The notes beneath the pieces are model-generated. The model made no database searches. It had not been told where the DNA came from and saw only the letters and a list, made by a program, of their open reading frames with translations. Below are positions 28,801 to 35,073 of a stretch of DNA of 64,000 bases, one piece after another. A program made the position numbers and the translations under genes. Origin of the DNA: Oligoflexia bacterium (GTDB taxonomy: Bacteria; Bdellovibrionota; UBA1018); assembly GCA_014378465.1 (NCBI GenBank), contig JACMNQ010000052.1, positions 1-64,000 of the forward strand, read 5' to 3'. The stretch's first letter is position 1. Every line of letters starts with the position of its first letter.

Positions 28801-29958
28801 GCACAAGTCGTTCTGATTGAGGATTCCCAAACGTTCATCCAGAGGTTTAGTGGGATCGGTAAGCGCAGCCCAGTCTGCTTTGGCTGCGTCTCGTACTTTT
28901 TTCGCGTCGTCTCCAAAGCCCTTGATCTTGATGGCCCTGGCTTGTTCTCCCAGAAGTTTGAATCGATCCGGGTAGGACGTCACATGGTTCACCATGCCAT
29001 CGTAAAAGTGCGGCGATTTCGGGGGCACTGCACTCGATTTTTGAGCACACACTGGAGCAGTACCATTTGCAGGAGGGGCCGAGCTTGCTTCGCAGTACTG
29101 ATCTGTCGCATTGGCGGGATTGGCCTCGAGCGGAGTCTGCTTTTTCTCAAACACATTGCCTGTTGTGCCCGAGAGATTTCCAAACGGGCTCTGAACCCCG
29201 TAAGAAAACACAAGAGAAGCATTCAGGGTGAAACCGGCATCAAACTCGACGTAAACTCCGGTGAAGATCGGGATCGTCGGAGGAGTTCCTCCCTCGCCAA
29301 TGCTGTGAGCAATATTGAACAGGGGTCCGCCGGCTCCTGTTTTTTCTTTCGCGGGAAGCTGAGCAGCTGCCGCTGGCGCTTGCGTTGAACCCGGGCATTC
29401 CGGAGCCGGACCAGCAGCCGCAACTTCAGGGCCTTTGTTTCGTTTGGCCAGGACATTGATCCCAATGACCTTGACTGAAAATGTGACATCAGTTTTGTCA
29501 CGATTGACCGACTGTCCGCAGACTACTTCAGCACGCGGTCCCTGGCCTCCACCCATGCGAGCATCAACGATATTGAGCGGCTTGCCGAAAAGCAAAGCAT
29601 CGATCAGGTAGGAAGGTTGGATACCAAAGTCCGCAACTCCTGAATGAAGCGTATTCTTCGGATGCTTAGGATCGTAGGTGGGAGCATGAAGTTGACCAAG
29701 GCTGGCGGTGCCGAGCAAACCGAATTCATTGGAGCCGATGTGAAAATTTGCAACGGATACATACTTGTCGACTGCAGTGTTGACTTCCGTCTCGAGCTTT
29801 TTCAGGTAGGCACTGGCAGCACCCACGAATCGTGAACACAGTCCGTTGCAGCCTCCAGTGGTATCCGCATGAGCTTCAAGTGGGGTTGCGGAATTTATCG
29901 CAACACTCAAGAAAAGACAGTTGAGTGCGAATTTTAGTCTTTTCGAAGGTTGTTTCAT
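19897..29958 (-). CDS. Giant exported protein with fibronectin-like domains and 18 RCC1-type repeats
   Basis: A 3353-residue secreted or surface protein. The start chosen is the ATG at 29958, which has a GGGG ribosome site and opens a signal peptide (MKQPSKRLKF, then FLSVAINSATPLEAHA); the frame runs open further upstream without these. Residues 30-560 are Gly/Ala-rich and beta-prone. Residues 560-2000 are a long Cys-rich region with many Ser/Thr/Pro. About residues 2005-2340 hold three fibronectin type III-like domains, each with YDLQYC/HYEMQSC/HYELQAC and a FRIRA/FRIRS/FRMRS strand, joined by Gly-rich linkers. An Ig-like segment follows. About residues 2569-3305 are 18 tandem repeats of about 41 residues (core FAALKSDGSVVTWG, then GGDSS), an RCC1/BNR-type beta-propeller pattern. 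A short C-terminal cap ends in KIYYLK. Adhesion or prey/surface contact is plausible, not shown. Confidence 0.85.
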   Translation of the reverse strand: MKQPSKRLKFALNCLFLSVAINSATPLEAHADTTGGCNGLCSRFVGAASAYLKKLETEVNTAVDKYVSVANFHIGSNEFGLLGTASLGQLHAPTYDPKHPKNTLHSGVADFGIQPSYLIDALLFGKPLNIVDARMGGGQGPRAEVVCGQSVNRDKTDVTFSVKVIGINVLAKRNKGPEVAAAGPAPECPGSTQAPAAAAQLPAKEKTGAGGPLFNIAHSIGEGGTPPTIPIFTGVYVEFDAGFTLNASLVFSYGVQSPFGNLSGTTGNVFEKKQTPLEANPANATDQYCEASSAPPANGTAPVCAQKSSAVPPKSPHFYDGMVNHVTSYPDRFKLLGEQARAIKIKGFGDDAKKVRDAAKADWAALTDPTKPLDERLGILNQNDLCGSIDKLTCTNKIGAAYQTGMGLVNDLTEDYKKIDAIVTTFSNGMPEVKVSAGLALSGSATGWATATLNVGGGPIKAFAGIRGYLTLIDIKIGAGVALSTKSQYIDLTAKIESIRLAGGLDLFWGVTVSVPGTNLSQTWDGTRNLLSFPGTRNLDEWVIGRLDFRPPTGKPMLFWCVDIFGNTQIDPDRCNSGDINQDDVLPGLALHEELREKFMGLKALHATPACLYSDGGQPFYTSLSTATADCSLPDPGQPLPIDISNHKLHPIALYYNEHPVSFQSSLRDDSNKPIKIFTLDAQGRTVADHKTYVATLPIPAPTPTANRMAFDLPSVVAVGETSPVEDRIFSLSSIAQFVQPRATSGAVALTPAIGDPNDPNLQIKMGWATTYSGSVLPGTTWPVTADSKVYVGDLSALPNLALVDMAKKFRLGRCQVDERDSELYVAVAGVPWPKTGDPQGRVSVNMTSEADACFVGNPAISGAQDAYMACALREAIKKQECFPPERVVELVALANLSDADAVKYFLATQGTPDKKISGDIIATAITPTGTLASPQLGWNGSSSNESDLRGSFFGAPRNSRSSPPLLEQTLLPYYNNGSFSTCDLSDQSSTQLLAPGQALPSTYSRTHGQYYNFFVGFSCSSTYQDPVQCDPDARYLAGIYTRQAYGCMAVGSSAAQSVPVGDQSSQTPCYSKAFVAHYHIGLSNYVEQMCNPADQQHKNNFIATQLVGLKNDARQDTSVSNAKTQELVLGIKNCIVSAKCSYSPDSLSADVVQLAFASTCGMKVTRLPSTTVPNPTPLITPLPAGPADTQSVDDCIQQSGTPNNFKDAQAFCNSPTINQWLKGATTISGAGSAFDLNVDWSSTGRSELQLVADQNATAHQNRFIGRCFTALRYETDDNGNPVPVVDIRGQTDSGVRSPASTTNAPACQLAVRATATGNSFDLTSVLQDDTFGVPTDINSCWRSYGFDPQKSETDTTNLARSNDVCSGLDNVSLYGLFSANAAALTAPCSQGGCITEKRSTLTRHANALVNTTFATSGSTKTTACELAFTPDEWKSRLQQRCSIKLTGSAPALPQEITLDPGTRGCQAAANAFASCAKFKSLPIYIPFSPVGVNFTAKSGSTVLNPPTSCTGPYDPTGYTADDVNLSLDCQLLASPGNSTVTPEYTENLPFLGQTAPSNNSTCHDAWAEKIQPTTAQNFSTASYLKSFCESELASVAGYLEMNRSALMSANTTSNTSTGQISWHTVGTTPPINGAVPVTMSFSSLYTDNTDKNAPVPGTRSAEIAQCGYVFKPGATDHDWYLKSTLSEEIIKKTCVRPVASTDPNNTEDGPDCMVLTPGKLLMGGAGPGFLAQPQTNPTIDPWSSDLQNTCTTFLPKMNPISNLKQPVGNHRLPLWVLTVNAEGNIVEASGMPKDTDPAPMYCDAYVGECRLDANFLGQSESRPVTLGFFADFGLKPTSAQDCHNKHASAADSVCADFRSNSDIPDNIAIELVSSYGTDQVTLKTCEPSENQNACVIGYSRNATTLSLPTEEKPYGGPSVHSQTEHSFPLNIPNTQQNCLDYFSTSGTCTETNSYAVDPSYPGAPYYVNVKFGPDVQVLNTCYTSLILAAVPTADPTNADFGPKFITLNWSDLHPPVGTTYDLQYCRGVNCQPSMQSSPDHFADTFPAYSPHGSHTTTSDIPVSSGATYGFRIRANISGVAPGPNVTLPWSPTVYAAASGIEQPVILSQGTPIIDNEVTLNWTDFKTPSDHYEMQSCEGVGCVNFGPLPVPVQGSGTPPPTNPIFASDVRTTIFPLVNGELTLRFRIRSFSDATTAEVWSPVLEVFTTGGGIGTGGGGSPGNQNVSLSLANSMDNMFSLSWADSGRSDHYELQACSDLVCSQTSPLPQGANDIQGNPQPAVGPIFPGSVTTATFNLINGGQTFYFRMRSFDNATGPGNDWSDVIRVKVTGGQINTLGGGGAGSTSTIALSGPASVVAGSCRGPLILQITSGSISVISRVAQVSKATPSFLSRTMAFLTGSTTIVAPTVVEPVFTLAGQGSGHFYTDNTCLSPISTISTSGGTANFYFKDALSENVILSASNASLTLPATLAVSVTRDGLQQQCLAGDLDACRNYVASFPAGQSQTDAEASIKSLIVSQAPTLCGIFGIRCPEGDFTVKPTFGNIANTGALQFIGDTASHHSTFLNRDVLKVYSTSNAFAALKKDGSVVTWGGPDFGGDSGFVSDQLRSGVKEIYSNERAFAALKSDGTVVTWGWASDGGNAGILQKELTGVKAVFSTQYAFAALKEDHTLVVWGNATYGGEASAVKSKLTEVQTVYSNQMAFAALKSDGTVVTWGWNSSGGDSSEVSDILSGVTSISSTQSAFAALKGDGTVVTWGSDYTGGDSSKVSDSLRNIKSIVSSPNAFAAITNDGNVVTWGVDYYGGDSSAVQSRLSGAIAVYSNLFSFAALKKDGSVVTWGAPALGGDSSAVSSKLTQVSAIYSDDLAYAALRTDGSVVTWGMDVYGGKSEAVADQLTGVVSVSANKTSFAAITKAGSVVTWGAVGGISSEVHTELASGVISIQANQYAFAAVKADGSVVTWGDSGSGGGASKVSPVLSGSVRSVTTSGSAYAALKSDGSVAVWGAPYYGGDASSVQSCLASDVTSVVSTHYAFAALKSKGAVVTWGNSENGGNSSAVTANISSGVTQVFSNDSAFAALKSDGSVVTWGLSTSGGDSSSVASQLSRGVKSISSSNYAFAALKTDGSVVTWGYSGASADVREQLSSGVVKIFSNTYAFAALKSDGTLVTWGGDRYGGDSSSVTSRLQNVVDVRPSNFAFAALTSSGSVVSWGNIYPGGDGAAIEKGLSSNVIALSSTGTAFAALRSDGTVITWGYYDDGGSSSSVSSSLNGIKSIYSTATAFVGMKADGTAVAWGRGCKANTAAHYKNIIASKQSIVVEGSSGEINPICGPSHSGFSSLNTSDYFLITDGQKIYYLK
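20040..22260 (-). repeat. Array of 18 RCC1-like coding repeats of about 123 bp
   Basis: Within the giant gene, 18 in-frame units of about 41 codons share the core A-F/Y-A-A-L-K-x-D-G-S-V-V-T-W-G followed by a GGDSS-like turn and a SGV-like strand. Units are diverged at the DNA level. Two units lack the GGDSS turn or are shortened (TWGAVGGISSEV; TWGYSGASADV). The last unit is degenerate (FVGMKADGTAVAWG). Confidence 0.9.
22950..23950 (-). repeat. Three fibronectin type III-like coding repeats
   Basis: Three related domains of about 100 codons, each with a W-containing strand (LNWSDLH, LNWTDFK, LSWADSG), a Tyr-x-Leu/Met-Gln-x-Cys strand, and an F-R-I/M-R strand. They are separated by Gly/Pro-rich linkers such as GGGIGTGGGGSPG. 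The pattern fits FN3 or a related Ig-like fold. Confidence 0.7.
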
Positions 29959-30133
29959 CAGCTGTACCCCGTAGCCCATTTTTGAATATCGTACTAATTT
30001 AGTCAATAAATTTACAGCTGACTGAAATTGGTACAAAGTCTCATCGGGCGAAGCTGGAAAATTCTGAAGGGAAACAGGCTGTGTCTGAATGTACCTATGA
30101 AAAGGCGACAGACCCCGTTACTCTCGAGCTACT

Positions 30134-31312
30134 TTGAACACGAAAAAACTCACTTCAGTTTGCGACGCGCTGGCGGGCTTGCTCAGTCTGAGCGGGCTCT
30201 ATTTTTCGCGGGAGCTGTTATGGGCTCACTGGTCAATCAGGGCCGGTAAAGGGTTCAGTCTTGCGTTTTGCGGCTCTGGGGGCGTGAGCGGCTGCAAGGC
30301 GGCGGCACTGTCCTCTTATTCGGAACCCTTTTTTGAAATTCCTGCCGCGTCCCTGGCCGTGGGCTACTTCGCCGTCTCTTTTTTGACGGCAATTTTTCTG
30401 CTGAGCAGAATGCGCCGGGACTATCCTGTGATCCACAGAGTATTGTTCATCACCAATTTGCTCGGACTGGTTGTTTCCGCATTCTATTTGTTCATCATGT
30501 ATCAAGTGATCGGAGAGCTTTGTGTAACCTGCCTCTGGGTACACGGGATCAATGCCGCGCTTTTACTCACCCGCTTGCCGAATTGGACACCTGCGATGCA
30601 GCAGCTTCGAGTCAAGACGCTGAAGATTGCGACTCTTGTTGCTGGTGCGCTTGCAATCATTCTCCTGAGCGCTTTTCTGATCAACCGATTTGCCGCTCCT
30701 GCGGTCACTCGGAAGTCACCCCGTTTCGGTGTCAGCCCTGGCGATTTCACACTGCCGCCCGACGAACACTCATCCGTGATTCTGGGAAATCGCGGCGAGA
30801 CTCTCCCCATGACCATGATTTTGGATCTTGCTTGTGAGTTCTGCAAAGAAAACCTGGTCAACCTGAAAGAGGCGGCAATCGCCGAGGGAGTGCGAGTGAA
30901 GCTGAGAATCGTGCTGTTTCCCATGGATGGACACTGTAACTCCAGGGTATATGGCGAAAAATTTGGCAGCTGCACCGCCGCAAAGATCAGTCTTTGCAGA
31001 ATGGGCCAAGAGGGAATCGAACCTTTCCTCCTCCTGGTGATGACTCGCCAGGATCAACTCTTGAATAGCGTCGAAGATACTGTCCACCTGACTGAACCCG
31101 AAGCTTCACGCCGCAAGGCTCTGGTGGATTGCGTTCTTTCGAAGGAGACTGAAGGACTTCTTCAAAAACAGATCGATCTGACGGAAAATTTGCGCGGTTT
31201 TTCGAATGCAGTTCCGAGCACGTGGTTCAATGGATGGCAGATTCTGGGAGTCATGCCACCGAGTGCGTGGAGTAAAGTCTTGAGAAATCGAAGCGCGGCT
31301 CCAGCAAACTGA
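30134..31312 (+). CDS. VKOR-DsbA-type thiol oxidoreductase fusion
   Basis: A 392-residue inner-membrane protein for disulfide formation. Residues 1-180 are a bacterial vitamin K epoxide reductase domain with four to five hydrophobic helices, the loop cysteines Cys46 and Cys54, and the active-site pair Cys130/Cys133 in GELCVTCLW. A further helix (about 165-190) is followed by a periplasmic thioredoxin-fold domain with Cys234-x-x-Cys237 in LACEFCKEN. The VKOR part would reoxidise the thioredoxin part and pass electrons to quinone. This fits the many cysteine-rich exported proteins nearby. The only possible start in this frame is TTG at 30134, with no clear ribosome site. Divergent from the giant protein gene. 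Confidence 0.88.
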   Translation: MNTKKLTSVCDALAGLLSLSGLYFSRELLWAHWSIRAGKGFSLAFCGSGGVSGCKAAALSSYSEPFFEIPAASLAVGYFAVSFLTAIFLLSRMRRDYPVIHRVLFITNLLGLVVSAFYLFIMYQVIGELCVTCLWVHGINAALLLTRLPNWTPAMQQLRVKTLKIATLVAGALAIILLSAFLINRFAAPAVTRKSPRFGVSPGDFTLPPDEHSSVILGNRGETLPMTMILDLACEFCKENLVNLKEAAIAEGVRVKLRIVLFPMDGHCNSRVYGEKFGSCTAAKISLCRMGQEGIEPFLLLVMTRQDQLLNSVEDTVHLTEPEASRRKALVDCVLSKETEGLLQKQIDLTENLRGFSNAVPSTWFNGWQILGVMPPSAWSKVLRNRSAAPAN

Positions 31313-31325
31313 CGGCTGAAATCCT

Positions 31326-33338
31326 TTATTGAGCTTTCATCTCCAGCGCTGCCCTGAGCAGTCCCTTGACCTGCGGGTCGGACTCAACATTGGCTCTGGA
31401 CTCGAGAAACTGGCGAACCCCTGGTTGATCCATGCTTGAGGTCAATACGCGGTAGCACTCGAGCTTGACGCCAAGGTCTGCACCTGAGGCTGAACAATTT
31501 TCCAGAGCCGTACGAGTGCGCGAATCAAATGGCTGATACCTCAACGACTGGGCGGCCGTGACTTTGACTTCAGGGGTGGGATCTGTTTCAAGAGCCTTGA
31601 AGAGAACATCCCGGCTGGACTGATCCTGAGCGAAACGCACCGAATCCACCGCTGCAGATCGCATTTCGGCACGCTTGGAATCCGCTGCGGCTTTTGTTTC
31701 AGGCAGAAAAACATTGCTCTTTGAGTTGCCCATCGCCGTCAAAAGGTAGATTTTCTTGTCTTCCTTCTGCTTGTCGTCGGAGATCAAACCGGAACTCTTG
31801 TCCCATTCAGATCGGAGAAGTTTGACAGATTCTGGATCACCGTCGTGAGCGATGGAAGCTCCGATCGCGAGACCGGCCCCGCTTGCAGTGTCCGAAGTCA
31901 TCGGATCCGCTTTTTTGTACTCATTCACGACAAACTTCTTGGTCTCAGGGGTCAGAGGCCGAGAGTTCAGGGCAAACTCAGTCATCACCTTCTGACGGTT
32001 CTCGTCCGTGGTGCCAGGACGATTGTAAATGTCAATCATCGCTGCTTGCGAAGCGGGAGAGCCTTCAAATCCAAGAGCACCGAGTGCCATGCTGATTTCG
32101 GGCGAATTTGGATCATTGCCTACCCCGATATCACGAGCGGTCTCAATCAAGGCAGGATCATTTTTCACCGCGCGCGCCATTTCGGTGAAAAGCTGATCCT
32201 TTTCCTTCTCACTCATGTTGGGGTCACGCAGATTTCCGAGCCTTTTCTGAATCTCTTCCCAACTGGGTCCCAAAAGGCCTTTCTTGGAGAACTTTTTCTT
32301 ATCGCCAGCCAGGGATCCGTTGAGACGTGTCAGGCGCTTGAAATCCAGCTTCATCTTGAAAGCCTTCGCATCTTCACGAGTGAATTTCGACTTTTCTTCG
32401 GGCTTCCATTGGGCTGTAAGGATTGCCTGGGTGGCACTGACATCTTGTCCGTATTGCCGAATTGCGGCCGAAGCACTGAAATCCTGCTGGTCCGGATGAC
32501 CGCTCTTCTTGTTCCAAAGCCAGTCAAAGGACTGGTGCTGATCATTTTCAAGAGAGACTACGGAAAGCAGGGGCGCCCCTGCAGCGGCAGCTTTCTTGGT
32601 CGTAGTTCCGAGTTCTTTTCTGACCTTCACGTCCCCGACAATTTTGATCACGTCGGAGCCTACTGCGGTCATGGTATATTGAATTGGGTACGGTATACCC
32701 TGTTCATCTCCTTCGGTCCGGGTCACAACACCGACTTGCAGTGCTGGCAGCCTCCTGAAGATCATCATCAGGGCATTAACTTTAAGTTCGGCAGTGGTGT
32801 CGTCCATTCCCGCGGCGCTGCTTGAATAAATTTCATCGATCTTGCCAGCGGGATCCAGTCGGACCAGAAACAGATTCTCTCCCGCCTTCACCGCGCCTTT
32901 GAAACCCAGAGCGGCCTTCATGGTGGGTGAAAGCTTTCCACTCCCTTCAACATGCTCGAAATCGAACTCCGCGATCAACTCTAGCTTTCGGTTCTTCATT
33001 CCAAGTGAATGCAGCTTCAGATTCGCAACGTAAGAGGAATTGATGAGCTGGTGTTGACCACTTGCAAAGTTCATCTTGTTCTTGAGGAGTACCGGAAAAG
33101 AACTCCCTTCGATCAGATGATAATCGTCTGCAAGGAAATCATCGCTCGTTCTGACTTTCGGTGCCTCTGGCGCCACCCGCGCTTCTGGACGCGTGAGGTG
33201 AGAATTCTGTTTGAAGAACTCATCCGGATTCGGGGGCGGGCTCCTGCGGGTCAAGGCAACCGCGGTCAGAACTCCCAAGCCCGTAACTGAGGTAATGATG
33301 ATTTGAACTTTTCTGTGACTGAACATATCCCAATTCAT
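31326..33338 (-). CDS. Membrane-anchored vitellogenin/lipoprotein N-domain-like protein with HEAT-like helices
   Basis: A 670-residue protein with one N-terminal hydrophobic segment (VQIIITSVTGLGVLTAVAL, residues 11-29), so anchored in or exported across the inner membrane. Residues 80-300 are beta-rich (YVANLKLHSLG, then LELIAEFDFEHVEG, LFLVRLDPAGKIDEIY, LMMIFRRLPAL). The order recalls the N-sheet of large lipid transfer proteins (vitellogenin/MTP family). Residues 350-670 are mainly helical with HEAT-like units (PEVKVTAAQSLRYQPF; DPQVKGLLRAALEMKAQ), as in the helical domain of that family. The similarity is by pattern only. A role in lipid handling is inference. Confidence 0.6.
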   Translation of the reverse strand: MNWDMFSHRKVQIIITSVTGLGVLTAVALTRRSPPPNPDEFFKQNSHLTRPEARVAPEAPKVRTSDDFLADDYHLIEGSSFPVLLKNKMNFASGQHQLINSSYVANLKLHSLGMKNRKLELIAEFDFEHVEGSGKLSPTMKAALGFKGAVKAGENLFLVRLDPAGKIDEIYSSSAAGMDDTTAELKVNALMMIFRRLPALQVGVVTRTEGDEQGIPYPIQYTMTAVGSDVIKIVGDVKVRKELGTTTKKAAAAGAPLLSVVSLENDQHQSFDWLWNKKSGHPDQQDFSASAAIRQYGQDVSATQAILTAQWKPEEKSKFTREDAKAFKMKLDFKRLTRLNGSLAGDKKKFSKKGLLGPSWEEIQKRLGNLRDPNMSEKEKDQLFTEMARAVKNDPALIETARDIGVGNDPNSPEISMALGALGFEGSPASQAAMIDIYNRPGTTDENRQKVMTEFALNSRPLTPETKKFVVNEYKKADPMTSDTASGAGLAIGASIAHDGDPESVKLLRSEWDKSSGLISDDKQKEDKKIYLLTAMGNSKSNVFLPETKAAADSKRAEMRSAAVDSVRFAQDQSSRDVLFKALETDPTPEVKVTAAQSLRYQPFDSRTRTALENCSASGADLGVKLECYRVLTSSMDQPGVRQFLESRANVESDPQVKGLLRAALEMKAQ

Positions 33339-33663
33339 AGAGCACGGTCCTTATCAAACATGAGTGTGAGCTTCTAGTCATGGTAGCCCGATACCCATGC
33401 TATGTCTTGAAAGAATTGGTAGGCATCAGTTGCCTAGTTCCGCAGATGTAACGTCAAAATGCCGGATGTTGCTTGAGAGCGCGTGGTTTGAATCGCAGGC
33501 GCAAACTGATTTCAGGTCATCAGAGACACACTTTGCCGGTAAAAATTCAGTCGTCGCCGTGGCGTCCTCGCGGCAGAATCCTGCCGTCAATTTCATCTAC
33601 TCCTCAGGCCTCTTACAGTGTTACCCTGATAGAACTGGACTTCCAGAAGGGGAACGAGGGCAC
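33339..33663. other. Intergenic region between divergent genes
   Basis: 325 bases separate the divergent HEAT-protein and papain-like genes. The papain-like frame is open back to 33397, but that stretch has no ribosome site, reads poorly and precedes a clean signal peptide, so I treat it as non-coding. It must hold both promoters; I see no convincing -35/-10 pair, terminator or RNA. Confidence 0.6.
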
Positions 33664-35073
33664 ATGACTTCAGCCATTCGAATCAAATTTCGTGGTCACT
33701 TTCGACGAATCTATGGATCCGGTATTCTGCTCCTTTTGAGCAGTACCGCGATGGCCACTCGACTGGACGAAGTTGGCCAGTACTTCTACCAAAACAGCAA
33801 CGGACACTACGATCAGGGTGGCATGAAAACTTGCTACGCCTATGCGGCGGCAGGACTTCTGGGAGAGTACCTGACGCGAACCAATCAATTTTCTCCGACT
33901 TTCCGAATCTCTGGAATGGGACTCGCCCTCCAAAGAGCTCTGCTTTTCGGCTTTCATGATTCGTATGCAACTTGTGATTCCCACGGAACCAATATAGACC
34001 CCATGGCGCTTTTCAATCCCAGCGAAGGTGCGCTCCCAACGAGCAGTTTGATTGAACTGGATGGGGGATCCACTCATCTCGCAGCTGCAGCTGGATACGT
34101 CCAAGGAGAAGTACTCAATTACGCTGAACTCGAAGGCAAATTCGCATCGAAAGGTGCATTTACAGCCAAAGGGGGCGTCTGGGGATCTGCATTCGGAGAT
34201 ACTGTTTCAAAGTGTAGAAATGCACTTGCAAAACTCATCTCAGAAAAGACATTAACTGACCTTTCCGCGCTCGCGGTACGCCCGGCAGTAACAGCGACGG
34301 TCGCAGGAACCTGCCTGGACAGCACAAATAGCCTCGGACGGCAGCTTTGGCTTGCTGAAGTCGAATGGAAGCATGGAGCCTTCAGTGGTCGTCCCTATAA
34401 CAACCGAGACGATGCTCAGAGAAACCACTTGCTTAATCTGGTCGTGAAATACAAGAGCCCCTACTCGAGCATTTACAAAGTATTGAAGAGCTTTGCGTCC
34501 GCCCGGACCATTACACCCTCCTCCAGTGTGAAGTTCAAGGCGTACTATAGCAAGAGTGATGGGACCAACGCTCGCAAGGATCGTACTTGGAAATTTGATG
34601 ACGATCTTCAACATCATGATGCGGGTTCGCGAGGCGGCAGCTCCGTGAATTACCTGGTACGAAGTCCAGCTCAATTGATCGTTTTGATCAAATCCAAGCT
34701 GAATATGACCAATCCCACCCCAGTTGGTCTCAGTGGGACTTTTACAGCTTTTGGAAATGTCGATTCGATCGCCAATTATTATAGGGCCAATCCTACTGAT
34801 GCCACGACCCGAGATTCAGCCAGGCTGAACGCAAACGGCGGACCTGTGCCAGTGCCCCTATTCTCCCACGCGGTCATCCTCGTCGCTTACCGAACGACGC
34901 CGTCCGCAGGCTTTCTCATGAGGAACACCTGGACAAATAGCGTCAACTCTTTTTTCAGAAGCTCCAGCCTGACGGTGGATGGCAACAACCAGTTTGGTGA
35001 TTATTGGGTGAACGAAGGCGACTTGATGCTGGTTTTTGAGAACGACGCGGCGGTCGTCACGGTGATCGAGTAG
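33664..35073 (+). CDS. Second exported papain-like protein
   Basis: A 469-residue protein starting at ATG 33664 with the ribosome site GAGGG and a signal peptide (IYGSGILLLLSSTAMA). The nucleophile block DQGGMKTCYAYAAAGLL gives Cys57. FSHAVILVAY gives His402 and FLMRNTWTNSVNS gives Asn421. The general architecture matches the protein at 8243-9865: a signal peptide, an early Cys block, a very long insertion (about 345 residues here) and a C-terminal His and Asn. The two share little text outside these blocks. The stop overlaps the convergent L,D-transpeptidase by 17 bases. Activity is not certain because the Asn block departs from NSWG. Confidence 0.7.
   Translation: MTSAIRIKFRGHFRRIYGSGILLLLSSTAMATRLDEVGQYFYQNSNGHYDQGGMKTCYAYAAAGLLGEYLTRTNQFSPTFRISGMGLALQRALLFGFHDSYATCDSHGTNIDPMALFNPSEGALPTSSLIELDGGSTHLAAAAGYVQGEVLNYAELEGKFASKGAFTAKGGVWGSAFGDTVSKCRNALAKLISEKTLTDLSALAVRPAVTATVAGTCLDSTNSLGRQLWLAEVEWKHGAFSGRPYNNRDDAQRNHLLNLVVKYKSPYSSIYKVLKSFASARTITPSSSVKFKAYYSKSDGTNARKDRTWKFDDDLQHHDAGSRGGSSVNYLVRSPAQLIVLIKSKLNMTNPTPVGLSGTFTAFGNVDSIANYYRANPTDATTRDSARLNANGGPVPVPLFSHAVILVAYRTTPSAGFLMRNTWTNSVNSFFRSSSLTVDGNNQFGDYWVNEGDLMLVFENDAAVVTVIE

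Noticed and set aside
28105-29388. Plus-strand ORF of 427 codons inside the giant gene
   Set aside because: No ribosome site or family pattern; antisense to a frame continuous over 10 kb with a signal peptide.
31845-32825. Plus-strand ORF of 326 codons opposite the HEAT-type protein
   Set aside because: No recognisable domain; the opposite strand has a coherent membrane-anchored protein.
33397-33663. N-terminal extension of the second papain-like gene
   Set aside because: A clear ribosome site and signal peptide begin at 33664; the upstream codons look random.
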